From Pectinophora gossypiella (lineage: Eukaryota > Arthropoda > Insecta > Lepidoptera > Gelechiidae), in NCBI RefSeq assembly GCF_024362695.1, contig NC_065414.1, positions 1,443,501 to 1,507,500 of the forward strand: a stretch of DNA of 64,000 nt, in the 5' to 3' direction. Position numbers and translations under genes: made by a program. Under the pieces are notes generated by a model. The model was not told where the DNA came from. It did not search any database and saw nothing but the letters and a program-made list of their open reading frames with translations. Positions 28,808-40,365 of this stretch are shown piece by piece. Numbering within the stretch: position 1 is the stretch's first letter; every line of letters begins with the position of its first letter.

Positions 28808-28880
28808 TTAAAACCTTTTTTTTACGTGACTTAGGTATTGTAGTTCTCCGCAAATGGCGTTAACTATTTGGCAGGAAATG
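28808..28880 (-). mobile_element. Short Jockey-type LINE 3' end
   Basis: ACGTGACTTAGGTATTGTAG and CGCAAATGGCGTTAACTATT match the last ~70 bp of the LINE 3' UTR, with the poly(T) side at the left. Confidence 0.5.
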
Positions 28881-29084
28881 ATAAATCCTTATTTATTGTT
28901 ATCCATTGATTCCAGTGCGATAATAAATATACTCTTATTATGTGACACTTGCTGAATTATTGTCAGTTGTTTTTATGTTCGTATACAAAGTACCTAGGTG
29001 CTACAATTAATCGAAGTCCAACTCAAAAATTCAAAATTGAATGCTCGGCGAGTTGTGGGTACCTAGTTCATCTTACGATGGATG

Positions 29085-29392
29085 TACGGTCACGACCATT
29101 AATATGTATACTCTTTGGTACCATGTCACATTAACTTTTTTGACAAATTGAACTGTAAGTCCCACTAAATGTCAAATATGTTAGTGCGACAGAGTCCCAA
29201 AGTGGCTACATTATATTGCTCATGACTGTACAGACAACTGTCCCAAAGTGTGTGTGTGTGTGTTTGTGTGTCCACTTTAGGACGCTGTCGCACTAACATA
29301 TTTGGCATTTAGTGAGACTTACAGTTCAATTTGTCAAAAAAGTTAATGTGACATGGTACCAAAGTGTATACATATTAATGCTCGTGACCCTA
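29085..29392. mobile_element. Two small TIR elements in mirror arrangement
   Basis: The left element (29085-29230) starts TACGGTCACGACC and ends TGCTCATGACTGTA. The right one (about 29236-29392) is an inverted relative ending TGCTCGTGACCCTA. Arms of ~125 bp pair with few mismatches around a (TG)n run at about 29250-29275. A single copy lies at 6490. Confidence 0.62.
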
Positions 29393-30077
29393 CCTTAGAG
29401 TACCCCATTGGAATATAAGTAGGCTTGGTATTATGAAACTCAAAAATATCTTTATTAATTTAGTAATGTTACACTTTGAATCATTATTTTGTTATCTTAA
29501 TTGATTCATGTTCTGTCCATAAATGTACCATTGGGATTATTTATTTATTTATTATTATTATTTATTTGGGATCCTTTCGTGGGCGATTTGTCGCAAAAAC
29601 ATAAACACAACGTAGATGTTCACAATACATTTTACACTTTTTTTGTCGTCTGGTTGAGCAAAAAAGTGTGCACTTAATGATAGTTTGGCGGCGAGGGTGT
29701 TCTGCCGCCAAAGGATGTTTTCGGGGTACCGAACTGAGCATAGTACCCCGCTAGCCACAGGTTGGTAGCGAGACTAGGGATCGACGATCCAACAGTGTTG
29801 TGTTGGAAGATGTATATATGCGTCTTGCTGTGTAAACTACCGATACCGCGTTTCACGACCGCTTGAAGAATGTGGCGCCATCTGTTGCATGTGAGCGGAA
29901 CTAGGTGGCCAACTAGTTGGGTCCGCTACAATAGCTTGACACGATACACAACATTAAGCCGTCAAGCCTAGTCGTTACCTGTCATGAGCCGTTCCCGGAA
30001 TATGCCCAAAGTGGGAATAGCAGCATTTAAAAGGCGCAAAAGTTATTTAAAAAGAACTTTATTACCTATCCTGCACA

Positions 30078-30425
30078 GTGAACTGCCCCGATACCGACCC
30101 CGCCGGCGTGGTCGACGATTTCGATTCTTCTTCTTCTTCCTTGCGCTATCCCACTTTAGGTGGGGTCGGCTCTCCTAATTTTGCGGCGCCATGACATTCT
30201 GTCTAGGGTTGTCGGGTCGGGTAAATTACGACCGACGATTTCGATTAATTCTTTCAAATATTTTTCCTCTCAGACGACGCTCTGAGCCGAGGTTCGCGCC
30301 CAACTAAGCACCCTCAGGCCTGTTGTCTTAAACGTTGTACCGGGTGAGAGCCTTCAGCGCTCCCCATTTGTCCGGCCAAGAAGTTAATGTCATTTGCTGC
30401 AAACATACAATAAGTTACGTCAAAA
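30078..30425 (+). mobile_element. Jockey-type LINE 3' end with a nested insertion
   Basis: Same sequence as 18100-18370, broken by a 106 bp insert (30127-30232). The insert is flanked by exact 14 bp copies CGACGATTTCGATT (30113-30126, 30233-30246). Confidence 0.78.
30127..30232 (-). mobile_element. Retroelement 3' fragment with (GAA)n tail, nested
   Basis: On the minus strand: GAGAGCCGACCCCACCTAAA, GTGGGATAGCGCAAGGAAGA, then a GAA-rich tail, bounded by a 14 bp target-site duplication. Parent LINE or SINE not identified. Confidence 0.68.
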
Positions 30426-30729
30426 GAAACAAAGATGGACTTGTACTCCAAACTGGTTTACTTACGTTAAGTAAGTATATTTGGTAAGAAAACTGTGTAA
30501 ATAAGTACTCACGGTCGTGATTTAGCAGTTTTGAAATACGTAGTACTATTTGGGTAATTTTAAGTGACCGTAAAAAGTTATGTCATTTGTACATCTTTTT
30601 TTCTTAGCTGTGACGTCGCCTCATTCCTTTCATTCATATTGTGTTCATCAATCGTTTCATATACACGCACGCCTGTTCAGAGTAGATCGTACAAACCTTC
30701 AATACAATTTCTATATTGTGTGTTTTACG

Positions 30730-30945
30730 GGTGAGAGCTTTGAGTGCTCCTCATTTGTCCGGCCAAGTAGTCAATGGCATCTGAAGCAAATTTGCAATAA
30801 GTTACGTCACGAAGCACGCAATCATCTTACTTTTTCAGACAATCAGGTGATTCAAGCCTGAAAAGTCCTTACCAATCAAAGGACAGTCTCACAAAGTGAT
30901 TTCGACAATGTCTCCATCGGGACTCGAACCCGGGCCTATCTATCA
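30730..30945. mobile_element. LINE 3' end fragment next to a SINE family 1 fragment
   Basis: About 30730-30812 (plus) matches the Jockey-type 3' UTR (TTTGTCCGGCCAAGTAGTCA). About 30812-30945 (minus) matches SINE family 1, with TCCATCGGGACTCGAACCCG as the inverse of box B; the tRNA head is cut. Confidence 0.6.
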
Positions 30946-31523
30946 AAAGTCTAAAACTAAAGTAGCAAATCACGTCAGCTTCCAAGAAACCAAGTAATAA
31001 CCAATTAAATTCCCAACTGCATTTTTTCATATAAATGCTAAATATTTCTTGAGGCTCGTTCGTGCAATGTTTTACATTTAAAACGTTGAGTGGAAGCTTG
31101 ATTTTACAATAATATCGCTTAATTTGAGATTCATGGCCGTTTCGAATCGGAATATTGAGAGCGATATTGGTAGAGAACACGCAATGTAAAGTGTTGTTTG
31201 CAATAGTGAAGTAACGTTGGACATAAATGGTAGCGGCGCTGCAGAGATCGTGATAGAATGCGCCTGCGCTCCCATTGGCGCAGAAATAGTGCTGGTGTCG
31301 TTTTTATCGATGATTTAAAAATATAATGAAGCACTTTTTAATGACATTAATAAATAAAATAATTCATCGAAGTATATTTATGAATAAAAAAGTAAGTGAA
31401 ATTATTTTGAATGAATAGTATACTCGTACATCCCATACAAGTGGATGAAAAAAACAACATAATTAAATGTATTCCATGTTTCATGCATGTTTGTATGCAT
31501 GTTTGTATGCATGTATGTAGCTG

Positions 31524-31708
31524 TGTTAGTGACATCGTAACAAATAGAGGGGGATGATTCAGTACATGATTGTGAGTTAATATCAAGTGGAATTTTCCGT
31601 CGCAAAATTCATGACATTTTTGCGGTTGTGATGGAAAAATCAACTGATATTAATTCAGAATAATGAGCTGAATTATCCCTCAAAGATTTCGTTACTATGT
31701 CACTAACA
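31524..31708. mobile_element. MITE-like element with 18 bp TIRs
   Basis: TIR TGTTAGTGACATCGTAAC at the left pairs with GTTACTATGTCACTAACA at the right (one mismatch). Interior sequences AGTTAATATCAAGTGGAA and ACTGATATTAATTCAG are subterminal inverted copies. A larger copy lies at 62439. Confidence 0.68.
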
Positions 31709-33024
31709 ACCTGTATTTATTAGGCCGCCTATTGTACTCATTCTATTTCTCTTTTGTTTTGTATTTTTTTTTCCTGTTTATGCAATAAAGTATTTGTTAT
31801 GTTATGTTAAAGCAATAAATAACTCAAACATTCTATAAAAGCAGGTATTCACTCATCCTTTCTTTAAAAAATCAACATAAAATTGATTTACTTGTAAAAT
31901 CAATAAGAATATACCTAATAACTAAGTATATATGTAGCAGAAAAACATAACCTCACGATAAAAGGAAACATCGATAAGTTATCGATACCTTTACCAGCAC
32001 ATCACTAGTATGAATGAAATTACATCGACACTAGCTAGCGTGTTGCGCGCGCACCTAGCATCCTAACGAGGGCTTAGCGATGTTCATACAGCAGGTATAG
32101 TTGGGGCAACTAGTGTATTGGTCAGATTGGTTCCGTACCGTACAGATTTGAATTAGATTTTTTTTTAATGTAAATTGGTTAGTGTTGTAATGATCACTAT
32201 TTTTTAAGTATGAATTTATATCTTTATTCTCGCTCACCTGCTATTATTGTTTTATTTTGATGTGTTTATTTTTTTTTGTGAAATTGGGTTATGTTTGTGA
32301 ACACCCGAATAGGCACCAATGTATTTTATTTCATTTTTTTAAATAATTTAAATTTTATTTGATTTTATATAATTTAATTTAATTCTAATTTTAATAATGG
32401 AATCTAATCTAATGTACTTATAATTATGGATATTAATCTGAAATAATATAATTTGAATTGAAAACAAGTTTAAAAACAAGTCACTCGCTTTAAAAAGGTG
32501 TCCTAAATATTTACTCTTTAAAACTTTTTCCCCCAAGCAACATTACGAAACGACATTATAAATGGAGTAAGCCGTGCCTACTCCATGCCTTTTATACACA
32601 ACACGTACAAACATTGTACGTACTCTATTATGTACTCTATTTACTCTTATGTTCGCATCATGATGCAACTAAGTCAAGGATGTAGAAATCTAGACGGTAA
32701 TTAGAATGACAGAAGTTAATATTGCGAGACATTTATTTTTATTATTGCAGTAAGTGTTGCTTCTATGCTGAACTGATTCAAATTAAAAAATACCCTCGTT
32801 AAGTAGGTAACAAACACTTTAAATCATCATTTTTTACATAACGAACGTCTTATCAGCCTAAAACTATTGCAGCTTCTCACAACCTGTATAGCCAGGGAAA
32901 AGAAGCAAGAAAAACGTCGGCACAGGGCCCTAAACTAGAATGATTACAACCGTGAGTTTTGATAGTAAGTACTTTGTGTTTCCTACTTTAATAATAACCT
33001 CAACCCGATAGCCCATTTCTTCCC
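31709..33024. other. AT-rich unassigned interval
   Basis: No supported gene. I see poly-A/T tracts, ATTTAATTTT-type low complexity near 32330-32480 and the palindromic TATCGATA-type motif near 31970. No family recognised. Confidence 0.4.
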
Positions 33025-33225
33025 ATAATCTGCAATAGTTCTACACGAACCGGGGATTGTCTTTGGGCGCACTCCCGATAGTGCATACAGGGATAATCGC
33101 CGGTTGGTGTCACACAACATTTAGATTAAATTGTCTTAAGGCCTCTACGTGTTGGCTTCGGCCCCACACGCGCCGTCCAAAAGTCCGGGACTCCATAGAC
33201 CCGAGACCCTGGCAACGACGTAAAA
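33025..33225. repeat. Interspersed repeat (longer copy of 27810)
   Basis: CCATAATCTGCAATAGTTCT, ACGAACCGGGGATTG and GGATAATCGCCGGTTGGTGT are shared with 26920-26960 and 27810-27925. Confidence 0.5.
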
Positions 33226-33402
33226 TAATAATAATACAACATTTTGTTTCACGAGACATTTACAGGAAATACTCGGGCAAAGGCGGCTTTACCGCTAAGA
33301 GCGATCTCTTGTAGGCCCCCTTCGACAGAGGATATACACACACAACTGCAGTTCGGAACTGGAGTCGTACTTTACATACAATACATAACAAACATGAAAA
33401 CA

Positions 33403-33800
33403 AACAAAAAAAAACCGACTTCAAACGCAAAACTAAAAAGCAATAAATAAATTTACTTCGCACAAAGTAATAAGTACGTATTTTCAATTAGTTAATTAAT
33501 TTTATAATTCTGAAGCCGGTGCCAAGGAAATGCTACAACGAAGTACCGATTTTTCAATACTGATTGTTTTGTAATTTTTTGTTTGACATTGTTTTGTAAT
33601 TGCTTTGATATAGGTATTAAACAATATTGTGTGTACATAGTAATTTGATATTGTAGTAGGGTTGTTGTAGCATTTACTTGGCACCGACTTCAGAATTATA
33701 AAATTAATTAACTAATTGAAAATACGTACTTATTACTTTGTGCGAAGTAAATTTATTTATTGCTTTTTAGTTTTGCGTTTGAAGTCGGTTTTTTTTTGTT
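33403..33800. mobile_element. Long foldback element, 138 bp arms
   Basis: The left arm (33403-33540) and right arm (33663-33800) are near-perfect inverse copies around a ~122 bp spacer. The ends are AACAAAAAAAAACCGACTTC and its inverse; the inner parts are CTTGGCACCG and CGGTGCCAAG. It encodes nothing. GAAGTCGGT also ends another repeat at about 35351. Confidence 0.75.
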
Positions 33801-33943
33801 AAAAATTTTATTTTATTTTACGATTTTAAGTGATGGTTAGACCGAGCAAGGATGCAGACAGATAGATTTTCTGATTTATATTCATATATAATAATATAAT
33901 ATATTATTAGTAGTGATCACAATTATTATTGATGAACATGTTT

Positions 33944-34030
33944 ACACACACACACACTCACACACACACACACACACACACACACGCGCGCGCGCGCACA
34001 CACACGCACACACACACACACACATGTGTA
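33944..34030. repeat. (CA)n/(CG)n microsatellite
   Basis: An alternating purine-pyrimidine run: CA repeats, seven CG steps near 33985, then more CA repeats and TGTGTATGTG. It lies ~75 bp before the Helitron-like end at about 34104. Confidence 0.9.
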
Positions 34031-34103
34031 TGTGTACATACACACATGTGGTTGTCAGTGGAAGCTGCTATCATACACACTCACGCATACATATTGATAC
34101 AGT

Positions 34104-35351
34104 AGATTTCGCGTGGTTCGCTCGCTGCTAAAGCAGCTCGCGTGTCCTGTTTATTCGAAACTGTCCCTCTTCGTATGGCGGCCATCTTGTTTTTCCGCCA
34201 CTTTGTTCTTTTTCACCGGCGACAGAATTTGACCAAGATTAAAATGGGTGTCGTGGAAACAAACAAAATCCAGGTGCAATAGGTTTGCCAGGCCGTAGGA
34301 TGTCTCCCTGATTGGGAGCAGTTTTCAAAGATGACGTTCCGATCACACGCCTATACATCATTTTTACCCCCAAGACATTTTCTGGAAAAACAAAATTTTG
34401 TATGGCGGCCATCTTGTTTTTTCGCCATTTTGTATTTTTTTCACCGGCCATTAAATTCGACCAAGATTTAAATAGGTTTCGTGAAAGAAAAATTGGTTCA
34501 GGTGTGATAGTTTCGCCAGGCCGTAGGGTGTCACCCTGATGCGGAGCAGTTTTCGAAAATCGGGAAGTATTTCCATACTTAACATGACGATCCGACCACA
34601 ACCCCGATATATATTTTATATCCCGAGACATTTTCTGAAAAAACAAAATTGTGTATGGCGGCCATCTTGTTTTTCCGCCATTTTGTTTTTTTACACGCTA
34701 TGGAATTTGACCAAGATTTAAATAAGTGCTCTGAAAGAAATATTGGTTCACGTGCGATAGTTTTGCCAGGCCGTAGAGTATCTCTCTGATGCGGAGCAGT
34801 TTTTGGTGATCAGAAAGTATTTCCGTACTCTACATGACGTTTTGAGTAAGCGCCCCATACATTATTTTTACCCAAACGGGCTTCTTCCAAAATCGACAAA
34901 ATTTTGTATGGCGGCCATCTTTTTTTTCCGCCATTTTGTTTTTTTGCACCGGCGATTGGATTTGATTAAGATTTAAATACGTTTCGTGAAAGAAAAATTG
35001 CTCCAGGTTGTATAGTTTTGCCAGGCCATAGGGTATCTCCCTGATGCTGACCAGTTTTCGAAGGCCGGAAAGTTTTCCCGAAGCCTAAAGATCGATCCGA
35101 TCAATATGACTTTACAAACGCACTAGTCGCTCCTACGATTTTTGAAAATTCCCCTCGATTTCTCTGGTCTTCCATCATCAGATCCTGACTTCCTTGACAT
35201 GGGACCACCTTGGGTATATCTCCTTTCAAACAAAAAAAGAATTATCAAAATCGGTTCATATACGACGAAGATATGCCCGAACAAACATTAAAAAAAAAAA
35301 AAAAAAAAATATACGGTCGAATTGAGAACCTCCTCCTTTTTTGAAGTCGGT
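34104..35351 (-). mobile_element. Second copy of the 253 bp Helitron-associated array
   Basis: It starts on the plus strand with GTAGATTTCGCGTGGTTCGC, the counterpart of the 1195 and 4282 ends but with CTAC instead of CTAG on the minus strand. The hairpin has different bases that still pair (GCTGCT/AGCAGC). About four 253 bp units follow (GGCGGCCATCTTGTTTTTCC near 34175, 34402, 34660; TTTTTTTTCC near 34918). From about 35,080 to 35,351 a unique end region carries GGACCACCTTGGGTATATCT and GAATTGAGAACCTCCTCC. Confidence 0.68.
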
Positions 35352-35893
35352 AAAAAGGAGAAACTGACTGACTGACATATCAACGCACAGCCTAAACGGC
35401 TGAACGTAGGCACTTGAAATTTGGAAGTGACGTAGCTTAGGTACCGTAGAGGTGCACTAAGAAAGGAATTCCCGGAATTCCCACGAGAACGGGAATTAGC
35501 GGGAAAATCCTTTTGTATGAAAAATCTAAACCACTTAAGTTAGACGCTTGAAATTTGGCATGCAGGTACTTTAGCAAACTTAAAGCTTAGTTGCAACAGG
35601 ATATTGCAAAATTCCCACGGAAACGGGAGTTAGCGGGGAAAAACATTTGTATGAATTAAATCGAAACCGCGTAAGATAGATGTTTTCAATCTAGCATGCA
35701 TGCATACCTTAGTAAATATAAAGTTTAGTTATGGCTGTATTTTGAAAAATGGGAGTTAGCGGGAACAAAAAAAATTTATGATAAAATCTAAACTGCATAA
35801 GTTAGATGCTTGAAATTTGATATGCACTCCCACACACACAAAGATCTCTCTTTTATAACACGCCACGCGGACGAAGTCGCGGGCAAAAGCTAG
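35352..35893 (+). mobile_element. 5'-truncated Helitron, 3' end intact
   Basis: AACTGACTGACTGACATATC, CCTAAACGGCTGAACGTAGG and repeated ATTTGG(A/C)ATG-type blocks lead to GCGGACGAAGTCGCGGGCAA and CTAG at 35890-35893, followed by T. No TC start is seen; the left side abuts the previous element. Confidence 0.72.
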
Positions 35894-36131
35894 TATATAT
35901 ATATATCCAATTCATACCTACTTTACTATGCAATCAAACGTGACAAACATAAACATGGTTCTACTCGACGCACCTACTGCATAATACAACAATCGTACAC
36001 AGTTTATCGTAAGCAAAGAAAATATAATTACATACTTACTAACACTTTGATTTGCTGGTAAACACGTATCAAACATAAATCTTTGTAATCTAACAAGTAA
36101 ACGGCACAATTACGATAGAGAATATCGTCTT

Positions 36132-36318
36132 TTCCTGACGTGACTTATTGTAGATTTGCCGCAAATGGCATTAACTACTTGGCCGGATAAATAGGGAGCA
36201 CTGAGAACTCTCACCCGATACAAAATGTAAGACAACAGACCTGAGGGTGCACAGTTGGGCGCGAATCTCGGCTCATACGAGGAAAATCGACCACGCCGGC
36301 GGGGTCAGGATCGGGGTT
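36132..36318 (-). mobile_element. Jockey-type LINE 3' end
   Basis: GACGTGACTTATTGTAGATT, AACTACTTGGCCGGATAAAT and CGACCACGCCGGCGGGGTCA match the family at 26968, with an internal deletion. Confidence 0.7.
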
Positions 36319-36607
36319 CTTAAGAATATCGTCTTAATGTAGAAAAGTTATTAACCGACACCAAAAAATAAGGAAAATCAATCAATCAATTTGGAAAGAA
36401 GTTATAATATAGTTGCAAATGCGCAATATTCGAATATGATACTAACACATTTCTCAGAAACTTCATTTTTTTTTAATAATTTATTCACTTTAACCATAAA
36501 CACACGATATAAGAAGACCATAAACAAGATAGTCACATAACACTACAATGAAAATATATTTATTACAATTTTATACAAAAAATAATTAAATATAATTATG
36601 TAAAATT

Positions 36608-36706
36608 AGCCGCTGGATGCGGGCAGCGCAGAACCGATCGTCGTGGAAATCCTTGGGGGAGGCCTATGCCCAGCAGTGGGCGTCGTACGGCTGATAATGA
36701 TGATGT
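36608..36706 (+). pseudogene. LINE ORF2 C-terminus with (ATG)n tail
   Basis: The frame reads RWMRAAQNRSSWKSLGEAYA then QQWASYG and a stop, followed by TAATGATGATG. RxxWxxLGEAYxQQW is the standard ending of a common lepidopteran RTE-like LINE. Confidence 0.72.
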
Positions 36707-36836
36707 AAAATTAACAATTCAAGATCTTACGCGTCTAGTCGTCAAATCGTATTCCAATAATTATTTTTTATTAGATTATTAGTATCCTCCAACTTAGAGC
36801 ATAATGTAAGGTTCAACAAAATCGGCTTAGTAATTT

Positions 36837-36958
36837 AAAGCAGGGCGGAAGGCAAGAGGGAAACCACTGCCCTATTTTTCCCTAAAAAAGTAACATGGAG
36901 AATGCTATACCGACAAGAGCGTGGCTCTTAAATTAATGATGATGATGATGATAATTTA
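36837..36958 (+). mobile_element. Retroelement 3' end with (ATG)n tail
   Basis: GGAAGGCAAGAGGGAAACCA, CCCTATTTTTCCCTAAAAAA and GACAAGAGCGTGGCTCTTAA then GATGATGATGAT. The same end occurs at 40815 (minus) and 45041-45172. Confidence 0.65.
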
Positions 36959-39074
36959 GAGTTATGGTCAAAAAAATATTATGGAAGAAAAACAACGTAC
37001 TCGTTGATATCTTTTCTATGAAATAATTTCTTATCCTTAGTGTTAGTAGACAACAAGTAGCCAAGGTTATTTAATTAAAATATACACTACGCGAAAACAA
37101 GAATATAAGAATACCTCTTCTAGCGACTTGTAGCTTTGTTTGTTGCTATAGCTAGAAGATAATGAACAAGTGTGGCAGAATATACAAGACTGACATTGCA
37201 TCTGGCCACACGCAACGCAAATTAAAAAATATATCTTAAACAGCCATCTAGAGCCATAATAATGATCATGACCCAATTTGAAAAAAAAATACATCAATTA
37301 GTCTCAACGCTCCTGAGATTCATCTCAATCTCAATGTTGCCGTCACGCGCACTGGACCAACGGTAAACGTGGCACTGAATTACCGGTAAAAAACCGTAAA
37401 ATTATCTCATAGGCATTACGCCTCAACGCCTGTGCCTGACATGATGACAGAGTTAAAGTTTTAAAATTGTTTCACTTGCGGGACTTGAATTGAATTTTGA
37501 AAATGAAACATTTTTGAATGAAGAACTCCGCGGACTTTTTGGCGGAAACGAGAACGGGACTTTGCCTTGCCTTCGGGCACCACACCAAACAAAAATTGAA
37601 TTTTGGAAATGGACCATTTTTTAATGAAGAACTCCCTGGCATTACCCATTTTCTGTTTTATTTTTATTAGTTATTTACTTATAAAACTTTGACACGTAAT
37701 ATGGCTAAACCAAAACTAGTTTTATCTCGATTTTAGGTGTTTATAGAACTTATGTTTATTGTGATCAACTTATCCATCTCGATCGTGACGATGGGTACGA
37801 GTTTAAGCATTTATTAGTAACACTAGTGGCTGTATGCCAATAAACGCACTGCTAATCGAACGTTATTCTAATTGACAATCTTGTTTAAACAGTTTAACTT
37901 TTTCTGTTAACAACAAATCACACTACTTTTTGAATTAAGAAACAAAGGAAATAAAAAGAACTATCGTCTCCCACTGTGAATTCGATTCGCTAAGTTGGCA
38001 ATAGTAAAGGCATATTTTCACGGTTGGCCACCCTGTTATTGGACAACAATTTGCATTTCACGCTTCTACTGAAAATTAAGTCTATTAAGTCTATAGCAAT
38101 TTTATCTCTTTAAGCATGGAATTATTTGTTACAATTACCTCACCAATCGGCGTTCTGCGTATAGACCTTACAATTGATGAGCAAAAGACACTGTGATCCT
38201 GTGGTATACTGGGTTGCTTCTCAAACGGAGAACGCTTCGACCCCCGGTACCAATGAGTTAGGCACCAATGAGTTTTTATTCATCTTAAGTGCAGTTTTCA
38301 CTAACACAGTTGGCTCGACCATTATAGACAGCGATGCTGCTTACCACCTAAATTTACACCTTAACTTACTTCTGAAACTTACTGGACTGGACTTATCTCT
38401 GAAAGAGATCTCTTCCAACCAACCCCGCATAATCAGAGGTCAATAAAAGTGGGAAGGCACAAAGTGGCACCCCTTTAGGTCCAAAAGGTCTACTTCCCAA
38501 AAGGACCACACCTACCACGTTGTTCTAACAGAAATTTCGATGAGGTGTGGATACTTAGCATAGCAATATCGCTTTTATAGATGAATAGCTTCAAAGTGCC
38601 CTTTTTAACCCCCTACACTTCTCTGGTTAAAGAGAATTTATTTCTTATTTTCCAACATATTACATGTCATTTACATAAGAAACAAAGTACTTACATTTGT
38701 ATACATATAAGTTCACACTTCGCCTAATATACTTACACATATGCATTTCCTTCACGCACTTCCACACATACAGAGACTGGTCTGCAGAACCAAGCACCAC
38801 ACTTTCAAAATTATGATAACTTTAAGTAACTTCTTTGTACAATATCTAGCATCTAAAGTCACAAATAAGTATCCAAAACTTAATTACCTAAACACTAGAG
38901 TTACAAACCGTAACCTTGAGTATTTTATTAGTTTCAAATTTCAGTCCAGGCTCAAAAGTTAATTCCGGTGGAATTAAGATGTAGAAACTATAGTTTTTGT
39001 GTAAATGATTATTGCTCGACAGGTCACACTTTCACGAGTTGATGACTGAAATAATTTGTATACTTAGATTAGAT

Positions 39075-39445
39075 GCTTTTTTATGCGATTTATTGTAGAT
39101 TTGTCGCATAAGGCATTAACTGCTTGGCCGGACAAATGAGGAGCTGAGGGCTCTCACACGGTATAAAATTTAAGACAACAGACCTGAGTGTGCCCAGTTG
39201 GGCGCGAACCTCGGCTCAGGGCGTCGTCTGAGGCGACTATAATAATCTTTTAAAGAATTAATCGACACTTGGGCCGATAGCGATAAGCGCTGAATGAGGG
39301 AAATCGTCGACCACGCCGGCGGAGTCGGTATCGGGGTTCTGAAGTGTTTGCTGTCGCGAGCTGATTGGCCGCCTCTATGGCTAAGGTAATCGGGTCGCCG
39401 GGATCGTATGTTACGTCCTTCGGGCGCCGATACTTTTCCTAAGCG
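39075..39445 (-). mobile_element. Jockey-type LINE 3' end, longer copy
   Basis: It runs from TTATTGTAGATTTGTCGCAT to TCGGGCGCCGATACTTTTCC, covering the 3' UTR and the end of ORF2 (the region coding for the KYRRPKDV segment in the 26968 copy). 5' truncated. Confidence 0.74.
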
Positions 39446-39514
39446 GGATGTATTCGAAAGTAAACGTACTACTTAGTTAAGTTACATAGAACACGTGGAG
39501 TAGTTAATGCACAT

Positions 39515-39605
39515 AATAACGGGTTCTTACCGCGTTTAAATGGGGATATGAGACTCCCGATATTTCGACACTGTTGCAAGTGCCATGATCACGGGATGAC
39601 TGATA
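39515..39605. repeat. One-sided copy of the TIR element at 19077
   Basis: AATAACGGGTTCTTACCGCG and GATATTTCGACACTGTTGCA then GTGCCATGATCACGGGATGA. The inverse end is missing. Confidence 0.5.
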
Positions 39606-39919
39606 CGTGGAATACTTCCTTCACTATTTTAAGCTACTTTATAATTCCGATAGAAATCTTTTCTAATCATAATAAAATAAATCAACTCACAGCTAGGTAG
39701 GAGTACGGTCTGGAACAAAATTTATAACATAATGAATCATAGTTGTTTACCTCCCAAAATAAACTAAGAGAAAGTGTAACGTATAATTGAGAATTTAATT
39801 TATGTTTCGTTACTCCTACCTTTTACATTTACGTTAATGAAACCATTGAATCCATTCTTTCGAAATAGTGATGGGCCTATCTAAATAAGCAGGTATAGGG
39901 GGGTATGTATCTAAACATG

Positions 39920-40050
39920 TATTGGGCTGGTTTTCCCTTCGCGGGTTAGAAGGTCAGACAGGCAGTCGCTTCTGTACAAACCGGACATGTCAAATCTTTA
40001 AGTTAGGTAAGCGGTAGATCGCTGCGGCGATAATGATGATGATAACATAC
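39920..40050 (+). mobile_element. SINE family 2, 3' part with (GATGAT)n tail
   Basis: TTTTCCCTTCGCGGGTTAGA, AGGTCAGACAGGCAGTCGCT and TTAGGTAAGCGG end in AATGATGATGATAA. Confidence 0.65.
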
Positions 40051-40365
40051 AAAGTGAACACAGCACTATGTCACTTACTAATTATTGTATTACAAGAAAC
40101 AAGAAACATTTATTGAGAAGCTGTGTAGGTACATACATGCAGGTGTCAAACATTATGAAATTGTCTCAACAGCATGTCCATGTCGGACGTACAATATTAC
40201 AAATAATGTCAGTATTGAGCATCAAGGAATTAAGTAAGTACCTAATAATTAGTCACATTATAAACATTTGTCAATTTTAAATATCATTGTTGTTGAAAAT
40301 ATTCATTCAAGTCATAAAATTTTTTTGACGTTTTTTAAATGTCTTACCCTCTAACAATGGCCCCG

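Larger units (their letters stand above)
35900..39070. other. Interval with repeats but no supported gene
   Basis: Besides the LINE ends at 36132, 36608 and 36837 there is a block at about 37490-37640 with CGCGGACTTTTTGGCGG and GGGAACGG-like sequence related to the 47 kb tandem repeat. 38,170-39,060 shows short ORFs without recognisable domains and a dispersed repeat piece near 38510-38560. Confidence 0.4.

Noticed and set aside
31347..31643. 98-codon minus-strand ORF
   Set aside because: It covers a TIR element and a TGTATGCATGTT repeat. The Cys/Thr periodicity comes from the short repeat.
33913..34131. 72-codon ORF rich in His-Thr
   Set aside because: It is the translation of the CA microsatellite.
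37461..37649. CRISPR-like or riboswitch-like structure around the repeated AATGAAGAACTCC blocks
   Set aside because: Only two imperfect copies with unequal spacing in a eukaryotic context. More likely related to the 47 kb repeat.
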